Of a stretch of DNA of 12,588 bases, positions 6,525 through 12,588 are shown one piece after another. A program made the translations under genes and the position numbers. The notes below the pieces were generated by a model. That model saw only the letters and a list, made by a program, of their open reading frames with translations, was not told the origin of the DNA and searched no databases. The stretch covers positions 1 through 12,588 of the forward strand of contig JAKBAG010000067.1 of the NCBI GenBank assembly GCA_021809235.1. The letters are read 5' to 3'. Source of the stretch: Acidobacteriota bacterium. GTDB lineage: Bacteria; Acidobacteriota; Terriglobia; Terriglobales; Acidobacteriaceae. Position 1 is the stretch's first letter, and each line of letters begins with the position of its first letter.

Positions 6525-7920
6525 ACGAAGCGTCACGGCGGCATGGCGTATCTCTGTGGGCAGCACTTTGGTTTTTGCCCTGGGCACAACGGTTGCATTT
6601 CTGCTGCTGCACCAGTATGTCTCTCGCGAGATTCAGCGGCGCAGCGATGCCTGGCTGACCGGCGAGGTAAGCGTGCTGAGCGATGTGGCGGAACGCACGC
6701 CACGAGGCGCGCTGTATGACCGCATTGTGGACGAGGTGGCCGAGCTTGCGACCAAGGAAATTCCGCCGGGCCATGGTGCGGTTGCCGATCCAACCCAGGC
6801 CGTGTTCTTTCTGGAAACGGATGGCAAGGGTGCGGTGAAGCTGTGGGTTGGCCCACAGAACAGCAATGTTTTCACCGAAGCCATCACCCGGCGTCACTTC
6901 CAGCCGGAATCGCCCATGGACGTGAAGATCCCAGGCCATGCGACGCCCTTCCGGGTGGCACAGATTACGGCAGATGATGGGAGCCAGATTTATCTGGGCA
7001 TGTCGGAGCGCAATGACCGGCAGGTGCTGGGCAGGATGCGGCGCTACTTCCTGATCATCTTTCTGGCCATTGTGCTGCTGGGGTTTGCGATTACGTTTGT
7101 GTCCTCCCGAAGGCTGCTGAAGCGGGTGCAGCGGGTGACGGAGACTGCGGCCAAGATTGACCAGGATAATCTTCAGAGTCGGGTTCCGGTCATCTCCGGC
7201 AACGATGAAGTGGCACAACTGGCAGCAACGATGAATCGCATGCTGGACCGCATCTCGCGGACCGTGGAGCAACTGCACTCGATGAGCGATGCGCTGGCCC
7301 ACGACCTGCGCAGCCCGATCACGGCGGTGAGGGGACGGCTGGAAATGGCTCTGATGGCCGATGAGCCAAGCCGCGTTCAGGAGCCTGTAGCCTTTGCGGT
7401 CGAGGAACTGGATCGGATTGCCGACCTGCTGACCACATCCCTGGATGTGACCGAGGCCAGAGCCGGTGCGCTGCGTATGCATCGCAGCGCATTCGATCTG
7501 CAGGAACTGCTGCATGCCATAGCCGAGCTCTATGAGCCGAGCCTGCACGACAAGGAGATTTCCATTCGCCTGGAATGCGACCCGTCCGTGATCGTGAAGG
7601 CCGACGCAGGACTGTTTCATCGGATGCTGGCCAATATTCTGAACAATGCGGTTCGGCATCTTCCGGCCGGCTCGAATCTGCGGATCCGGCTGCAGCGAGC
7701 AACGGACACGATACGGCTGATCGTGGAGGATGATGGGCCGGGATTTCCGCCCGAAGTACTGGAACATCTCTTTGAGAAGCATGTGAAGGGAAGCTCCTCA
7801 ACCGGGCATGGAATCGGGCTGGCGTTCATTCATGCGGTCACCACGGCACATGGTGGGACGATTCTGGGGCGAAATCGCGCAGAAGGCGGGACGCAGCTTG
7901 TACTCGAGATACCGGTCTGA
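6505..7920 (+). CDS. Membrane sensor histidine kinase
   Basis: This 471-aa partner kinase of the preceding response regulator has TM1 at about 16-35 and an outer sensor region of about 145 residues ending in QIYLGMSERND, similar in position to CusS-type sensors. TM2 is at about 181-201 and HAMP at about 202-255. The HisKA domain has phospho-acceptor H266 in LAHDLRSPI. The HATPase domain has an N-box (NILNNAVRH, N377/N380/N381), a G1 box (DDGPGF, from D409) and a G2 box (GHGIGLAF, from G434). All catalytic boxes are intact. The start is set at ATG 6505 because GAGG at 6493-6496 lies 8 nt upstream; the reading frame is open further back but only inside the regulator gene. The 20-bp overlap implies translational coupling. 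The signal is unknown; co-transcription with yceI points to an envelope or amphiphile cue. Confidence 0.94.
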   Translation: MSSKTGERSVTAAWRISVGSTLVFALGTTVAFLLLHQYVSREIQRRSDAWLTGEVSVLSDVAERTPRGALYDRIVDEVAELATKEIPPGHGAVADPTQAVFFLETDGKGAVKLWVGPQNSNVFTEAITRRHFQPESPMDVKIPGHATPFRVAQITADDGSQIYLGMSERNDRQVLGRMRRYFLIIFLAIVLLGFAITFVSSRRLLKRVQRVTETAAKIDQDNLQSRVPVISGNDEVAQLAATMNRMLDRISRTVEQLHSMSDALAHDLRSPITAVRGRLEMALMADEPSRVQEPVAFAVEELDRIADLLTTSLDVTEARAGALRMHRSAFDLQELLHAIAELYEPSLHDKEISIRLECDPSVIVKADAGLFHRMLANILNNAVRHLPAGSNLRIRLQRATDTIRLIVEDDGPGFPPEVLEHLFEKHVKGSSSTGHGIGLAFIHAVTTAHGGTILGRNRAEGGTQLVLEIPV

Positions 7921-7971
7921 GGACGGACGGAAGAGAATCCGCATCTCAGCAGATGGGTGAAGAAGAAACGA

Positions 7972-8012
7972 CCGGGATGACGCAACTGTTATCCGGGATT
8001 TCCGACGCAACT
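7972..8012 (+). repeat. Imperfect direct repeat CCGGGAT-(0/4)-GACGCAACT
   Basis: CCGGGAT (7972-7978) is directly followed by GACGCAACT (7979-7987). The same two words recur as CCGGGAT (7993-7999), four extra bases, and GACGCAACT (8004-8012). The two copies start 21 nt apart, about two helical turns, upstream of the FecR-domain gene. The second copy overlaps a candidate -35 element. This could be a pair of activator sites or a duplicated promoter element. Confidence 0.5.
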
Positions 8013-8031
8013 TTTCCCGCCGGACCGTGTC
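8007..8031 (+). promoter_or_regulatory. ECF-sigma-like promoter for the FecR-domain gene
   Basis: GCAACTTTT (8007-8015) resembles the AAC-containing -35 element of ECF sigma promoters (GGAACTT-like). About 15 nt after GCAACTT, CGTGTC (8026-8031) could serve as a CGTC-type -10. Transcription would begin near 8038, giving a short leader with the GGAGG at 8043-8047. The match is by eye only, and no sigma factor gene is in the window. Confidence 0.35.
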
Positions 8032-8055
8032 CAAGGGGAGTTGGAGGTTGAAGCG

Positions 8056-8967
8056 ATGAGGAATAGGTGGATCGCAGTCGCAATGATCGGGCTTGCAGGG
8101 CTGGGTGCGACGGCGTTTGGGGAAGACATTGCCCATGTTGGCTCAGTGAACTATGTGGAAGGAACCGTGTATCTGCAGGGCAAGATGCTGAAACCTGCAG
8201 ATGTGGGCACGGCAGTTCTGGAGAAAGGGCAGATGTTGACTACCGGGCAGGGTCGGGTAGAAGTGCTGCTGACACCGGGAGTTTTCCTGCGGCTGGACGA
8301 AAACAGCGCAATACGGATGGAGAATCCGGAGCTGTTGCAGACTCAGGTTTCACTGGTTCAGGGTAAAGCCTCGGTGGAAGTGGATGAGATCCACAATGAA
8401 AACGATCTGGAAGTGCTGGTGAACGGGGTTCGCTCGCAGATGCTACAGACCGGCTTCTATGAATTCAATGCAACCAGCCCTACGGCTATGGTGTACAAGG
8501 GCAAGGTGGCCGTGAACCTGGGTAACGACAAGTACAACCTGGTGAAAGCTCACCATGAACTGGCGCTAAGCGACAACCTGAAGGCCAAACCGACAGATTT
8601 CAACCCCACAGCCACGCAGGATCAGCTCTATCACTGGAGCAAACTGCGGTCGCAGTATCTGGCAGAGGCCAACAACCAGTTGGCGCCGGATTATGCCGAC
8701 ATGGCCGGCTTTGCGCCTGGCTGGTTCTGGAATCCGTATGGCTATGGGTTCACGTACATTGGCATGGGGCCATTCTGGAGTCCGTTTGGGTTTGGATTTT
8801 TTCCGCCCTGGTATGGCGGATTCTATGGCGGCTACTACCGCGGTGGATACTATGGGCGCGGAGGCTACTTTGGACGCGGCGGGTACTATGGGCGCGGCGG
8901 AATCGGTGGCGGCGGCATGGTACATGTGGGGGGTGGTATGCATGGGGGTGGAGGCGCGCACCGCTAA
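8056..8967 (+). CDS. Exported FecR-domain protein with aromatic/Gly-rich tail
   Basis: This 303-aa protein starts at ATG 8056, which has GGAGG at 8043-8047 with 8-nt spacing. A signal peptide (about 1-22, MRNRWIAVAMIGLAGLGATA) leads to a FecR-like domain (about 28-155). It has VEGTVYLQGKMLKPADVGT, the LEKGQMLTTGQGRVEVLLTPG core, and the strand LRLDENSAIRM typical of the family. No transmembrane segment or anti-sigma N-terminal domain is present, so this is not a classical FecR sigma regulator. The part after about 210 is rich in Gly, Tyr, Phe and Trp, with three six-residue repeats (YYGRGG, YFGRGG, YYGRGG) and a Gly/His end. Similar exported FecR proteins are, to my knowledge, common in Acidobacteria without known function. 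The tail may mediate self-assembly or surface attachment; that is inference. It stands alone between an ECF-like promoter and a terminator. Confidence 0.87.
   Translation: MRNRWIAVAMIGLAGLGATAFGEDIAHVGSVNYVEGTVYLQGKMLKPADVGTAVLEKGQMLTTGQGRVEVLLTPGVFLRLDENSAIRMENPELLQTQVSLVQGKASVEVDEIHNENDLEVLVNGVRSQMLQTGFYEFNATSPTAMVYKGKVAVNLGNDKYNLVKAHHELALSDNLKAKPTDFNPTATQDQLYHWSKLRSQYLAEANNQLAPDYADMAGFAPGWFWNPYGYGFTYIGMGPFWSPFGFGFFPPWYGGFYGGYYRGGYYGRGGYFGRGGYYGRGGIGGGGMVHVGGGMHGGGGAHR
8848..8901 (+). repeat. Three in-frame 18-bp repeats encoding Y(Y/F)GRGG
   Basis: Units at 8848-8865, 8866-8883 and 8884-8901 encode YYGRGG, YFGRGG and YYGRGG near the C-terminus of the FecR-domain protein. Synonymous differences between units show they are not a very recent slippage product. 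A partial unit (YYRGG) precedes them. Confidence 0.75.
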
Positions 8968-8988
8968 CAGCAACTCCATGAAAGTCCG

Positions 8989-9022
8989 GCCGCCGAAGCA
9001 GTGTATTGCTTCGGCGGCTTTT
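8989..9022 (+). terminator. Intrinsic terminator after the FecR-domain gene
   Basis: A perfect 12-bp GC-rich stem (8989-9000 with 9007-9018) and a 6-nt loop GTGTAT are followed directly by TTTT and CTGCTT. It sits 21 nt after the stop codon at 8967 and separates this gene from the mannose-6-phosphate isomerase gene. Confidence 0.9.
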
Positions 9023-9072
9023 CTGCTTGCCCAGCCCGAGCGAAGGCCGCGCGCTTTGCCCGGCGATGGTCA

Positions 9073-9087
9073 TACACTGGTGAAGTG
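9073..9087 (+). promoter_or_regulatory. -10-like TACACT box before mannose-6-phosphate isomerase
   Basis: TACACT (9073-9078) is followed by GGTGAA and an in-frame GTG (9085-9087). Transcription would start at or beside that GTG, 12 nt before ATG 9097. The geometry mirrors the boxes before the PAP2 and nucleoside hydrolase genes. A -35 at normal distance is not evident. Confidence 0.4.
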
Positions 9088-9096
9088 AGCCAACCC

Positions 9097-10062
9097 ATGC
9101 CTTCCCTATCTCCTTTTGCGCTGGAGCCGCGGATGGTTCCCCGCATCTGGGGTACACGCAATCTTGCCCCATGGTTTCCGAGCGATGATTTGACTGAGCC
9201 GATTGGGGAGGTTTGGTTGAGCGGCGACGACTGCACAGCCCTCAGCGGCCCGTTGAAGGGGCAAAGCCTCCGGGCGATTTGCACTGTGCATGCGAAGGCG
9301 ATGCTGGGCGACGGCAACGATGGCCTTGGATCGCCGCTGCTGATCAAGATTCTGTTTGCGCAGGAGAAGCTCAGTGTCCAGGTGCATCCGGACGATGAGC
9401 TGGCGCAGCGGCAAGGGCAGCCACGAGGCAAGACGGAGTGCTGGTATGCCCTGGAGGCCTCTGCCGACGCCAAGGTGGCATGCGGGTTGAAGGCAGGAGC
9501 GAGCCTGGCGAGGATTGAGTCCAGCCTGCGGGATCATACGCTGGAAGATCTGCTGAACGTGCTGCCGGTGGCGGCCGGCGAGACGGTATTTGTGGATGCG
9601 GGCACAGTGCATGCCATCTGGCCAGGAGCCGTACTGCTGGAAACGCAGCAGAACAGCGATGTGACCTATCGGCTGTATGACTACGGCAGGCCGCGCGCAC
9701 TCCATATTCGCGAGTCGCTAGGGGCGCTTAAGTTGACCACCGGAGCCGGGAAGGTGCCGGTGCGGTCACAGGGGGATCGTGAAATTCTGGTGGACTGCGC
9801 GTACTTCCGAATCGAGCGCATGCATGTCCACGGAATGGTGAGTGGGGATATGCTTGCCGGTGAGGAGACACAGGCGGGACTGTGGTATCTCTTCTGCCAG
9901 TCCGGAAGGGTGGAGGCAATCGGGCAGGATGGAGGGTCGATTCCATGGCCAGAGCACACGGCGCTAGCAGTGCCAGCACAGACCACCCCCTTCCAATTGG
10001 AGAGTAAAGACGGGGCCATCGTGTTGCGCATCGTGGCCAGGAGTCCGCAGCATAGTGAGTGA
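9097..10062 (+). CDS. manA: Mannose-6-phosphate isomerase, class I
   Basis: This cytoplasmic zinc enzyme interconverts mannose-6-phosphate and fructose-6-phosphate, feeding GDP-mannose and polysaccharide synthesis or mannose use. It is about 321 aa from ATG 9097, the short bacterial form. The N-terminus (FALEPRMVPRIWGTRNL) is typical. Predicted zinc ligands are Q95 and H97 in QVHPDD, E114 in KTECWYAL and H172 in DAGTVHAI; LLETQQNSDVTYRLYDYGR is the family's active-site region. Start choice: ATG 9097 fits the family's N-terminus and has only a weak GTGAG upstream. GTG 9085, in frame and 6 nt after TACACT, would be a leaderless start adding four residues. The siroheme genes follow 61 nt downstream on the same strand and could be co-transcribed, although they are not functionally related. 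Confidence 0.93.
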   Translation: MPSLSPFALEPRMVPRIWGTRNLAPWFPSDDLTEPIGEVWLSGDDCTALSGPLKGQSLRAICTVHAKAMLGDGNDGLGSPLLIKILFAQEKLSVQVHPDDELAQRQGQPRGKTECWYALEASADAKVACGLKAGASLARIESSLRDHTLEDLLNVLPVAAGETVFVDAGTVHAIWPGAVLLETQQNSDVTYRLYDYGRPRALHIRESLGALKLTTGAGKVPVRSQGDREILVDCAYFRIERMHVHGMVSGDMLAGEETQAGLWYLFCQSGRVEAIGQDGGSIPWPEHTALAVPAQTTPFQLESKDGAIVLRIVARSPQHSE

Positions 10063-10123
10063 GGAGACAGACACAATCGTACGACGAACGCAGAACAGAG
10101 ATTGGCAAAAGGGAGGCTGCCAG

Positions 10124-10840
10124 ATGGAGATTCGTCCCGGAGCGGTGTATTTGACCGGAGCAGGACCGGGCGATCCGCAACTTCTGACGCGGCGTGCCCA
10201 TCAACTGCTGCAGTCCGCGGATGTGATTCTGCATGATGATCTGGTCAGCCCTGCGGTGCTGGCCGAAGCGCACACTGCGGCAGAAGTGATCAACGTGGGC
10301 AAACGCTGCGGCAATAAGCGGATCACGCAGCAGGAGATTCATGCCATGCTGATTGCGCAAGCCAGGGCAGGACGGATTGTGGTCCGGCTGAAGAGTGGTG
10401 ATCCGCTGATCTTTGGTCGGGCCGGGGAAGAGATTCGCGCACTGCGGCAGGCCAAGGTTCCGTTTGTTGTGGTTCCGGGAGTGACGGCAGCGCTGGCGGC
10501 AGCGGCGGCAGCTGGCTTTTCCATGACGGACCGTGGAGGCGCATCGCGGCTGGTACTGGAGTCTGGACATCATGCCGAGGAGCGTGACGAGGCCGAGCAG
10601 CATGGGCACCGATCCACGACGCTGGTGCGATACATGCCGGGCAGCGACTATGCAGGAATGCAGCGAGAGCTGGTGGACAAGGGCTGGAGTACCACGACAC
10701 CAGTGCTGCTGGTCTCCTGTGCCGGCCATCCGACGCAGCAGACTAAGCGTCTGCGGCTGGGCGAACTGGCAGAGACTGAGTCGCTGCCGGCCCCGACCAT
10801 TCTGCTGGTAGGCGAGGCAATCGCAATGGCTGAGGCCTGA
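10124..10840 (+). CDS. cobA: Uroporphyrinogen-III C-methyltransferase
   Basis: This S-adenosylmethionine-dependent enzyme methylates uroporphyrinogen III at C2 and C7 to precorrin-2, the first step toward siroheme or cobalamin. It is 238 aa, the usual single-domain length. Visible motifs are YLTGAGPGDPQLLT (9-22), ADVILHDDLVS (32-42, with D38 aligned to CysG D248), GKR (K60 aligned to CysG K270), VVRLKSGDPLIFGRAGEE (86-103), VVPGVTAALAAAAAAGF (116-132) and YMPG (M171 aligned to CysG M382). A minor oddity is GNK where many members have GxH after GKR. ATG 10124 has a strong GGGAGG 7 nt upstream; the frame is open back to GTG 10055, which would overlap manA, but that start lacks comparable support. 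The next gene supplies the remaining siroheme steps. Confidence 0.93.
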   Translation: MEIRPGAVYLTGAGPGDPQLLTRRAHQLLQSADVILHDDLVSPAVLAEAHTAAEVINVGKRCGNKRITQQEIHAMLIAQARAGRIVVRLKSGDPLIFGRAGEEIRALRQAKVPFVVVPGVTAALAAAAAAGFSMTDRGGASRLVLESGHHAEERDEAEQHGHRSTTLVRYMPGSDYAGMQRELVDKGWSTTTPVLLVSCAGHPTQQTKRLRLGELAETESLPAPTILLVGEAIAMAEA

Positions 10841-10875
10841 AGCGGTATTCCAAAGATTGACAGGAGCGAAGTGCG

Positions 10876-11517
10876 ATGGAAATGTTCCCGATGTATCTGA
10901 AGCTGGAGGGTCGGGCCTGCCTGGTGGTGGGTGCTGGAAGCATTGCCGCCCCGAAGGTGGAAAGCCTGTTGCGCGCAGGAGCCGCAGTGACAGTGGTGGC
11001 CCCACAGGCGCAGACATCGGTGGAGCAGGCTGCCATCGAGGGCAGGATTCACTGGATCCAACGCGAATTTGCAGCCAGTGATCTGGAGGGAAAGTTCCTG
11101 GTGATTACGGGTACGGATCGCAAGGAAGTGAACCATGCCGTAGCCGAAGCCGCGCGCGCTCGACAGATTCTGTGCAACTCTGTTGATGATCCGCCGGACT
11201 GCGATTTTTTCTATCCCTCGGTGGTGCGGCGCGGCGAGTTGCAGATTGCAATTTCAACGGCGGGAAAAAGTCCAGCACTGGCGCAACGGCTTCGCGAAGA
11301 GATTGACGCCCTGCTTGATCCCGAAATGGGCGAGTGGCTGGATGCAGTCGGCGAGATTCGGCAGCGGATTCTCGAGTGCTTTGCCCTGAGCGAGGAGCGC
11401 AAGCGCGCGCTGCATCTGCTGGCCCGTCGCGAGATCTGCCATGCGGAGCAATGTCCGGTGCAGGAGATGCTTCGCCAGGCTCCACGACTCGCGAGCCAGC
11501 CGCAGCAGGCTCAGTAG
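10876..11517 (+). CDS. Precorrin-2 dehydrogenase / sirohydrochlorin ferrochelatase (CysG N-terminal type)
   Basis: This 213-aa stand-alone version of the N-terminal half of CysG (Met8p/SirC type) oxidises precorrin-2 with NAD+ to sirohydrochlorin and may insert iron to give siroheme. The nucleotide-binding loop GAGSIAAPK is at 19-27. NSVDD at 101-105 places D104 on the catalytic Asp104 of enteric CysG. STAGKSP at 127-133 aligns with SSGGTSP, so the phosphorylatable Ser128 of CysG is Thr here. The alignment is gap-free over this stretch by my count. AGGAG lies 9 nt before ATG 10876, and the gene starts 35 nt after cobA. Its stop overlaps the convergent small exported protein gene by 7 bp. Siroheme serves sulfite or nitrite reductases, which are not in this window. 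Whether it also chelates iron, or only dehydrogenates, cannot be told. Confidence 0.92.
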   Translation: MEMFPMYLKLEGRACLVVGAGSIAAPKVESLLRAGAAVTVVAPQAQTSVEQAAIEGRIHWIQREFAASDLEGKFLVITGTDRKEVNHAVAEAARARQILCNSVDDPPDCDFFYPSVVRRGELQIAISTAGKSPALAQRLREEIDALLDPEMGEWLDAVGEIRQRILECFALSEERKRALHLLARREICHAEQCPVQEMLRQAPRLASQPQQAQ

Positions 11518-12047
11518 AGGTTATCTGCAACCTGCTCGGCGGCCAGTTCCAGCAGAGTGGGCAGGGTGGAACTATCAGCCCATCGGGATGGGGGATTGTG
11601 CAGACTCGCTTCCGGCAGTCCCGTAGCGTCCAGCACGAACCAGTGGTCGCGCACCTGGCCGAGGATACGTATTGTTGCAGTAGAGCCGCTGGTGAGGACG
11701 CACTCTTCGGCATGATTGCCAATACCCGTCAACTGCTGGACATGGCCGCTGCAGCCAGTCAGTGGATGGGTATCAAGGGTGAGCCGGAGCAAAGGAGCAG
11801 CGACTCCAGCCGCTGGAGGGGCATAAAAGAGGCAGCGACCGCTGTTCGCATCGGAAGCCTGTTCCAGTTGCACGACGGCAGGCTGGTGGAAGAGTCGCGT
11901 GACCGTGCCCAGCGTGAGCCAGGGGCAGACGGCGGCTGGCTGCTGTGCCGCGGCTTCCGGAGACTGCGTGGGCACTGGTGACTGCGCTCCGAGAGCCGAG
12001 GCGGCCCAGGCAAGAGCAAACAGACTGGCAGTCCGAAGACAATTCAT
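11511..12047 (-). CDS. Small exported four-cysteine protein, DUF3558-like layout
   Basis: This 178-aa hypothetical protein has a signal peptide (about 1-21, ending ASALGA) and no lipobox. The mature part has four cysteines (C41, C72, C99, C116), enough for two disulfides. The order CPWLTLGTVTRLF, GRCLFY, LTGIGNHAEEC and a helical end LLELAAEQVADNL recalls the DUF3558 family of secreted or lipid-anchored proteins; this is a weak resemblance judged by eye. Its ATG overlaps the stop codon of the upstream CRTAC1-type gene as ATGA, and GGGAG lies 9 nt before it, partly inside a short hairpin (12059-12070), so translation is likely coupled. Its 3' end overlaps the siroheme gene by 7 bp on the opposite strand. 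Function unknown; a periplasmic partner of the CRTAC1 protein is a guess. Confidence 0.75.
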   Translation of the reverse strand: MNCLRTASLFALAWAASALGAQSPVPTQSPEAAAQQPAAVCPWLTLGTVTRLFHQPAVVQLEQASDANSGRCLFYAPPAAGVAAPLLRLTLDTHPLTGCSGHVQQLTGIGNHAEECVLTSGSTATIRILGQVRDHWFVLDATGLPEASLHNPPSRWADSSTLPTLLELAAEQVADNLY

Positions 12048-12588
12048 CCGCTGTGACTCCCACTTGTGGGCACGGATCGAGCCGGGGAGAGCGTTACCGA
12101 TTGCAGGATCGTGCCGCCTTCCTGCAGGACATGGAGCCGGTTCACCTCCAGATCGCGGAAGCGATCCACCTGCCCGCTGAGCCAGTGCACCTCCACCTGG
12201 AGCACGCGTGTTGCCTGGTCAAGACCGAAGTGCATGCGGGAATCATTCTGCGAAAAATAGCTGCCTCCGCTGCGCAGCTCATCGGTCTGCACGAGCGGAT
12301 GCGGCGCCTTGGGATCCGTCTGGGCCGTGACAATAACCTTGCTGCCGATTCCGGAGCGATTGGACTTGGTGCCGACGAGGCGAATCTTGATCCAGTTGCG
12401 CTTCCAGGTGGAGTCGCAGCGGAGTAACTGAGGTCGCCAGTTGATGCAGTTGACGACGACGTCGATGTCGCCGTCGTTGTCGAAGTCCCCAAAGGCACAG
12501 CCGCGCGCGGGAGCATTCTCCAGGATTCCCGGACCGCCCTTGTCGGTGACTTCCTCAAAACGCCCATTGCGGAGATTGCGGTAGAGAT
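12044..12588 (-). CDS. CRTAC1-type FG-GAP/VCBS and ASPIC/UnbV protein, 5' end outside window
   Basis: This is the C-terminal part (about 181 residues) of a larger protein whose start lies beyond the right edge. Visible first is an FG-GAP/VCBS repeat, LYRNLRNGRFEEVTD, then CAFGDFDNDGDIDVVVN with the calcium-binding DxDxDGxxD pattern. An ASPIC/UnbV domain follows, with GIGSKVIV, LRSGGSYFSQNDSRMHFGL and VEVHWLSGQVDRF. Such proteins are usually exported beta-propellers; some in Acidobacteria are long and have TPR parts, but that cannot be seen here. The internal GTG at 12292 is not the start, since the frame and homology continue upstream. The stop codon overlaps the next gene's ATG (ATGA). Function is unclear; calcium binding and adhesion or surface roles are inferred from the domains. 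Confidence 0.92.
   Translation of the reverse strand, partial: LYRNLRNGRFEEVTDKGGPGILENAPARGCAFGDFDNDGDIDVVVNCINWRPQLLRCDSTWKRNWIKIRLVGTKSNRSGIGSKVIVTAQTDPKAPHPLVQTDELRSGGSYFSQNDSRMHFGLDQATRVLQVEVHWLSGQVDRFRDLEVNRLHVLQEGGTILQSVTLSPARSVPTSGSHSG

Noticed and set aside
6511..7782. 423-codon antisense frame opposite the sensor kinase
   Set aside because: The plus strand encodes all histidine kinase boxes; the antisense translation has no family features.
7942..7955. CATCT/AGATG hairpin just after the sensor kinase as a terminator
   Set aside because: The stem is only 5 bp, AT-containing and followed by purines rather than a T-run.
8848..8901. Tandem repeats as a CRISPR or mobile-element signature
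   Set aside because: They are in frame, contiguous without spacers, and encode a low-complexity protein tail.
10055..10123. GTG 10055 as the cobA start, overlapping manA
   Set aside because: ATG 10124 has a strong GGGAGG at ideal spacing and matches the normal family N-terminus.
9728..11017. 429-codon antisense frame across manA and cobA
   Set aside because: It spans the ends of two well-supported genes on the other strand and is compositionally a shadow.

Overview
The window reads like chromosome of an Acidobacteria (Terriglobia/Acidobacteriaceae-type) bacterium. This is inferred from the gene content: a seven-TM receptor fused to a SpoIIE-type phosphatase, a FecR-domain exported protein with an aromatic/glycine-rich tail, and a CRTAC1-type FG-GAP/ASPIC protein, in moderately GC-rich DNA. 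No species call is possible from sequence alone. No tRNA, rRNA, CRISPR array, insertion sequence or phage gene was seen.

Layout. Bases 1-600 hold no convincing gene but contain a run of short perfect inverted repeats. A nucleoside hydrolase (minus, 601-1785) and an exported receptor/phosphatase (plus, 1830-3815) diverge from a region under 50 bp. The phosphatase converges on an exported PAP2 phosphatase (minus, 3885-4877), with a 7-bp-stem hairpin between the stop codons. A 338-bp gap (4878-5215) with several inverted repeats and a TACAAT box precedes a tight operon: yceI, OmpR-type response regulator, sensor kinase (5216-7920). A 135-bp spacer with an imperfect direct repeat and an ECF-like promoter leads to the FecR-domain gene (8056-8967), which ends at a strong intrinsic terminator (8989-9022).

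Next come mannose-6-phosphate isomerase (9097-10062), uroporphyrinogen-III C-methyltransferase (10124-10840) and precorrin-2 dehydrogenase/ferrochelatase (10876-11517). The last two together can make siroheme from uroporphyrinogen III. Their order is the reverse of the domain order in fused CysG. On the minus strand, a CRTAC1-type gene running off the right edge (12044-12588) is coupled through an ATGA overlap to a small exported four-cysteine protein (11511-12047), whose 3' end overlaps the siroheme gene by 7 bp.

The central theme is cell-envelope sensing and remodelling: YceI lipocalin-like protein, two-component pair, FecR-domain protein, PAP2 phosphatase and receptor phosphatase. The most unusual signals are the tandem hairpins in the left flank, the repeated -10-like box placed 6-7 nt before a possible start codon at three genes, the direct repeat plus ECF-like promoter in front of the orphan FecR-domain gene, and the coupled CRTAC1/small-protein pair. 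I see no clear new defence or mobile system.
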